Of a DNA stretch of 64,000 nucleotides, positions 61,988 through 64,000 are shown piece by piece. Within the stretch, counting starts at the first letter, position 1; every line of letters begins with the position of its first letter. Under the pieces are notes generated by a model. The model was not told the origin of the DNA, did not search any database, and saw nothing but the letters and a program-made list of their open reading frames with translations. The stretch is taken from contig JARYGU010000022.1 of the NCBI GenBank assembly GCA_033795365.1, positions 1-64,000 of the forward strand. Direction: 5' to 3'. This DNA is from JARYGU01 sp033795365. GTDB lineage: Bacteria > Pseudomonadota > Alphaproteobacteria > Rhizobiales > Rhizobiaceae. The position numbers and the translations under genes are program-made.

Positions 61988-62415
61988 GCGTGCCACTCCA
62001 GTTCCCCTCCCCCTTGCGGGGAGGGGCCAGGGGTGGGGGTCGCGAGTGCGACACCCAGAGTCCTCAGAACGGATGGCATCTCAAGCATGATCTTCTCGTT
62101 GGAAAACCTCAGAACTCGGAAGTTCTGACCATGAAGATAGGCATCGCGTTCCACATCCCGGCGCCTTAGAACAGGATCGTCGTGCATCTTCCCATCTACT
62201 TCGACGATTAACCGACGCCCGAGGCAGACGAAATCCACCACATAGGGGCCAATCGCCATCTGTCGACGGAAATGAGTTCCGTCGACAGATGGCAGTTCCT
62301 TGCGAAGCGCTGTCCAAAGCCGCTTCTCGGCATCCGTCATCGCATGTCGTAGCTTGGATGCGGCTTTTGCCGCACCCGTGCTCGGCGGTTTCGGATTTTC
62401 GCGCTTCCAGACCAT
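61984..62415 (-). CDS. DUF559-domain (Vsr-like endonuclease fold) protein
   Basis: 143 residues. Core: AMTDAEKRLWTALRKELP, HFRRQMAIGPYVVDFVCLGRR, LIVEVDGKMHDDPVLRRRDV, FRVLRFSNEKIM, the PD-(D/E)xK-type core of DUF559. The last 18 residues (ATPTPGPSPQGGGELEWHA region) are encoded by a GC-rich palindromic repeat and are not part of the fold. It is a genomic island-like single gene between aceF and the SGNH gene. Function unproved. Confidence 0.82.
   Translation of the reverse strand: MVWKRENPKPPSTGAAKAASKLRHAMTDAEKRLWTALRKELPSVDGTHFRRQMAIGPYVVDFVCLGRRLIVEVDGKMHDDPVLRRRDVERDAYLHGQNFRVLRFSNEKIMLEMPSVLRTLGVALATPTPGPSPQGGGELEWHA
62004..62026. repeat. GC-rich palindromic repeat, left copy
   Basis: CCCCTCCCC-CTTGC-GGGGAGGGG, nine-bp stem, followed by a C/G-rich tail (GGGGTGGGGGTCG). 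It lies within the 3' end of the DUF559 gene and supplies its last codons. An inverted copy occurs at 62467. Confidence 0.75.
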
Positions 62416-62466
62416 CTCAGCCTTTCAGACCTCGTCGACACCCCCACCCGTCCGCTGCCGCGGACA

Positions 62467-62487
62467 CCCTCCCCGCAAGGGGGAGGG
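62467..62487. repeat. GC-rich palindromic repeat, right copy (inverted)
   Basis: CCCTCCCC-GCAAG-GGGGAGGG, reverse complement of the left copy over 20 bases, with a shared GACACCCCCACCCG-type flank. Located between the DUF559 start and the aceF stop. This repeat type is widespread between genes in alphaproteobacteria. Confidence 0.75.
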
Positions 62488-62497
62488 AAAGATCGGC

Positions 62498-63862
62498 TCA
62501 CACCAGCATCCCCATCGGATTTTCGATGTAGCGCTTGAAGGCCTGCAACAGCTCGGCCCCGAGCGCGCCGTCGACGCAGCGATGGTCGGTCGAGAGCGTC
62601 ACCGTCATCGCCTGCACGATGACCATCTCGCCCTTCTTCACCACCACGCGCTCCTCGCCCGCGCCGACCGCAAGGATCGTCGCGTGCGGCGGATTGACGA
62701 CGGCGGCGAAGCTCTTGACGCCCATCATGCCCATGTTGGAGACGGCGGTGGTGCCGCCCTGGTATTCTTCCGGCTTCAGCTTGCGCTCCTTGGCCCGTTT
62801 GCCGAGGTCCTTCATCTCGTTGGAAATGACGGAAAGCGACTTGGTCTCGGCTTTGCGGACGATCGGCGTGATCAGGCCGCCCGGGATCGACACGGCGACG
62901 CCGACGTCGGAATGCTTGTGCTTGACCATGTTGGTCTCGGTCCAGGAGACGTTCGCATCCGGCACGTCGCGCAGCGCCAAGGCCAGCGCCTTGATCACCA
63001 TGTCGTTGACCGAGAGCTTGTAGACCGGTTTTCCGTCTTTCTCGTAGGCTGCGGCATTGAGCTGGGCGCGAAGCGCCATCAGCGCATCGAGCTCGCAGTC
63101 GACCGACACGTAGAAATGCGGGATCGTCTGCTTGGATTCGACCAGCCGCTTGGCGATCGTCTTGCGCATGCCGTCATGCGGCACGAGATCGTAGGAGCCT
63201 TCCTCGAAGAGCTTGAGCACCGCATCGTCCGAAGCGGGCTTCGCCAGCGGGGCCGCTGCCGCAGGTGCGGCGGCCGGAGCGGCCTTGGCGCTGCCGGAAG
63301 CGACCGCCTTTTCGATGTCGGCCTTGACCACGCGGCCATGCGGACCGGAGCCGGAAACGGCGGAAATGTCGATGCCCGCTTCCCTGGCGAGACGGCGGGC
63401 GAGCGGCGAGGAGAAGGTGCGGCTGCCGTCCTTGCCGACCGGCGCTGGCGTCGATGCCGCCGGGGCCATGTCGGTTACCGGCTTTGTCTCTTCCTTCCGC
63501 GCCTCGGGCTTCGGGGCCTCCTGCTTCGGCGCTTCCGATTTGGTTTGCGATGCAGCGCTTTCCGTCTTTGCCGGGGCGGGCGAACCCGCCTCAGCGGCAG
63601 CCGCGTCCTTCACATCCTCGCCCTCGGCCGCAAGCACCGCGATCAGCGCATTGACCTTGACGCCCTCGGTGCCGGCCGGCACGACGATCTTGGCGACGGT
63701 GCCCTCATCGACGGCTTCCACTTCCATGGTCGCCTTGTCGGTCTCGATCTCGGCGATCACGTCACCGGACTTGACCTGATCGCCTTCCTTGACGAGCCAC
63801 TTGGCGAGGTTGCCCTCTTCCATCGTCGGTGAAAGGGCCGGCATGGTGATGTTGATCGGCAT
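62498..63862 (-). CDS. aceF: Pyruvate dehydrogenase E2 (dihydrolipoamide acetyltransferase)
   Basis: 454 residues, PdhC/AceF. One N-terminal lipoyl domain (IETDKATMEVEAVDEG, lipoyl Lys in DKA), a flexible Ala/Pro/Lys linker, the E3-binding domain (SSPLARRLAREAGIDI, GRVVKADIEKAV) and the catalytic core ending DHRCVDGALGAELLQAF with the catalytic His. Acetyl transfer to CoA in the pyruvate dehydrogenase complex. Follows the E1-beta gene. Confidence 0.96.
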   Translation of the reverse strand: MPINITMPALSPTMEEGNLAKWLVKEGDQVKSGDVIAEIETDKATMEVEAVDEGTVAKIVVPAGTEGVKVNALIAVLAAEGEDVKDAAAAEAGSPAPAKTESAASQTKSEAPKQEAPKPEARKEETKPVTDMAPAASTPAPVGKDGSRTFSSPLARRLAREAGIDISAVSGSGPHGRVVKADIEKAVASGSAKAAPAAAPAAAAPLAKPASDDAVLKLFEEGSYDLVPHDGMRKTIAKRLVESKQTIPHFYVSVDCELDALMALRAQLNAAAYEKDGKPVYKLSVNDMVIKALALALRDVPDANVSWTETNMVKHKHSDVGVAVSIPGGLITPIVRKAETKSLSVISNEMKDLGKRAKERKLKPEEYQGGTTAVSNMGMMGVKSFAAVVNPPHATILAVGAGEERVVVKKGEMVIVQAMTVTLSTDHRCVDGALGAELLQAFKRYIENPMGMLV

Positions 63863-63877
63863 GTCGCGACCCTCCCC

Positions 63878-64000
63878 TTACTTGTAGCAGACGGCTTTGA
63901 CCGCCTCGATGACCTCGCCGACATTCGGCAAGGCGAGCTTTTCGAGGTTTGCGGCATAGGGCATCGGAACGTCCTTGCCGGCGATCGTCAGGATCGGCGC
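63878..64000 (-). CDS. pdhB: Pyruvate dehydrogenase E1 beta subunit (3' end only)
   Basis: Forty C-terminal residues are in the window (APILTIAGKDVPMPYAANLE..., ending AVKAVCYK, stop TAA at 63878); the gene continues beyond the right edge. The PMPYAANLEK motif is the E1-beta C-terminal signature, and it lies 15 bp before aceF, as expected. Confidence 0.88.
   Translation of the reverse strand, partial: APILTIAGKDVPMPYAANLEKLALPNVGEVIEAVKAVCYK

Overview
The window is a GC-rich chromosomal segment of an alphaproteobacterium of the family Rhizobiaceae, probably an Ensifer/Sinorhizobium or Rhizobium relative. Supporting evidence: a CDP-choline-dependent phosphatidylcholine synthase (pcs), a fused ispDF, the ntrBC-ntrYX-trkA-dat-hfq-hflX run, an 80-residue Hfq, an Atu4866-domain protein, DUF930 and DUF2849/DUF934 proteins, and a pdh-lpdA-lipA block. 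From memory, the right half follows the Sinorhizobium meliloti chromosome gene order. I see no insertion sequence, prophage or CRISPR array.

Layout. 0.2-5.7 kb is an accessory redox/regulator patch: a DHFR-like reductase, a LysR gene broken by an in-frame amber codon, azoR, a divergent LysR/SDR pair with two exported proteins, and an orphan small protein. 6.0-8.4 kb is a multi-PAS HWE-family histidine kinase. 8.5-9.9 kb holds a small secreted protein and a DUF930 protein. 10.0-14.6 kb is a compact surface-glycan cassette of five glycosyltransferase-like genes (a small DxD enzyme, a GT29-like protein, GT8, a DUF115/sialyltransferase-like protein and an ELM1-like protein). 15.0-17.0 kb is a cluster of very small unknown or stress-type genes, including two 69-residue paralogues and a divergent gene pair with EcfG/RpoE2-like promoters. 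17.0-22.4 kb is a FadR-type regulator and a YtfQRT-YjfF-type galactofuranose importer. 22.6-27.3 kb is a BMP-family (nucleoside-type) ABC importer, downstream of qor and pcs.

29.3-36 kb carries a UbiH-like hydroxylase, CcdA, tRNA-Lys(UUU), a GFA protein, two small lipoproteins, a DapA-like aldolase with its divergent GntR regulator and duplicated operator, and ferredoxin-NADP reductase. 36.0-40.0 kb is the siroheme/sulfite reductase operon cysG-DUF2849-cysI-DUF934. 40.2-43.3 kb has a deaminase, mazG, hflX and hfq. 43.4-53.2 kb holds D-amino-acid aminotransferase, trkA and the two nitrogen two-component systems (ntrXY, ntrCB) with dusB. 53.2-55.0 kb is ispDF-cinA, with a short leader ORF overlapping the ispDF start.

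55.0-64.0 kb is the lipoate/pyruvate dehydrogenase region: ratA/coq10-like, lipA, lpdA, GNAT, SGNH hydrolase, aceF and the 3' end of the E1-beta gene. Two apparent insertions interrupt it: higBA plus a VOC protein and a phytanoyl-CoA dioxygenase-like gene between ratA and lipA, and a DUF559 gene flanked by an inverted pair of GC-rich palindromes between the SGNH gene and aceF.

The most interesting candidates are the glycosyltransferase cassette, the small-gene/stress cluster at 15-17 kb, the ispDF leader ORF, the duplicated TGATATATCA operator, the DUF559 cassette and the extended overlapping HigB.
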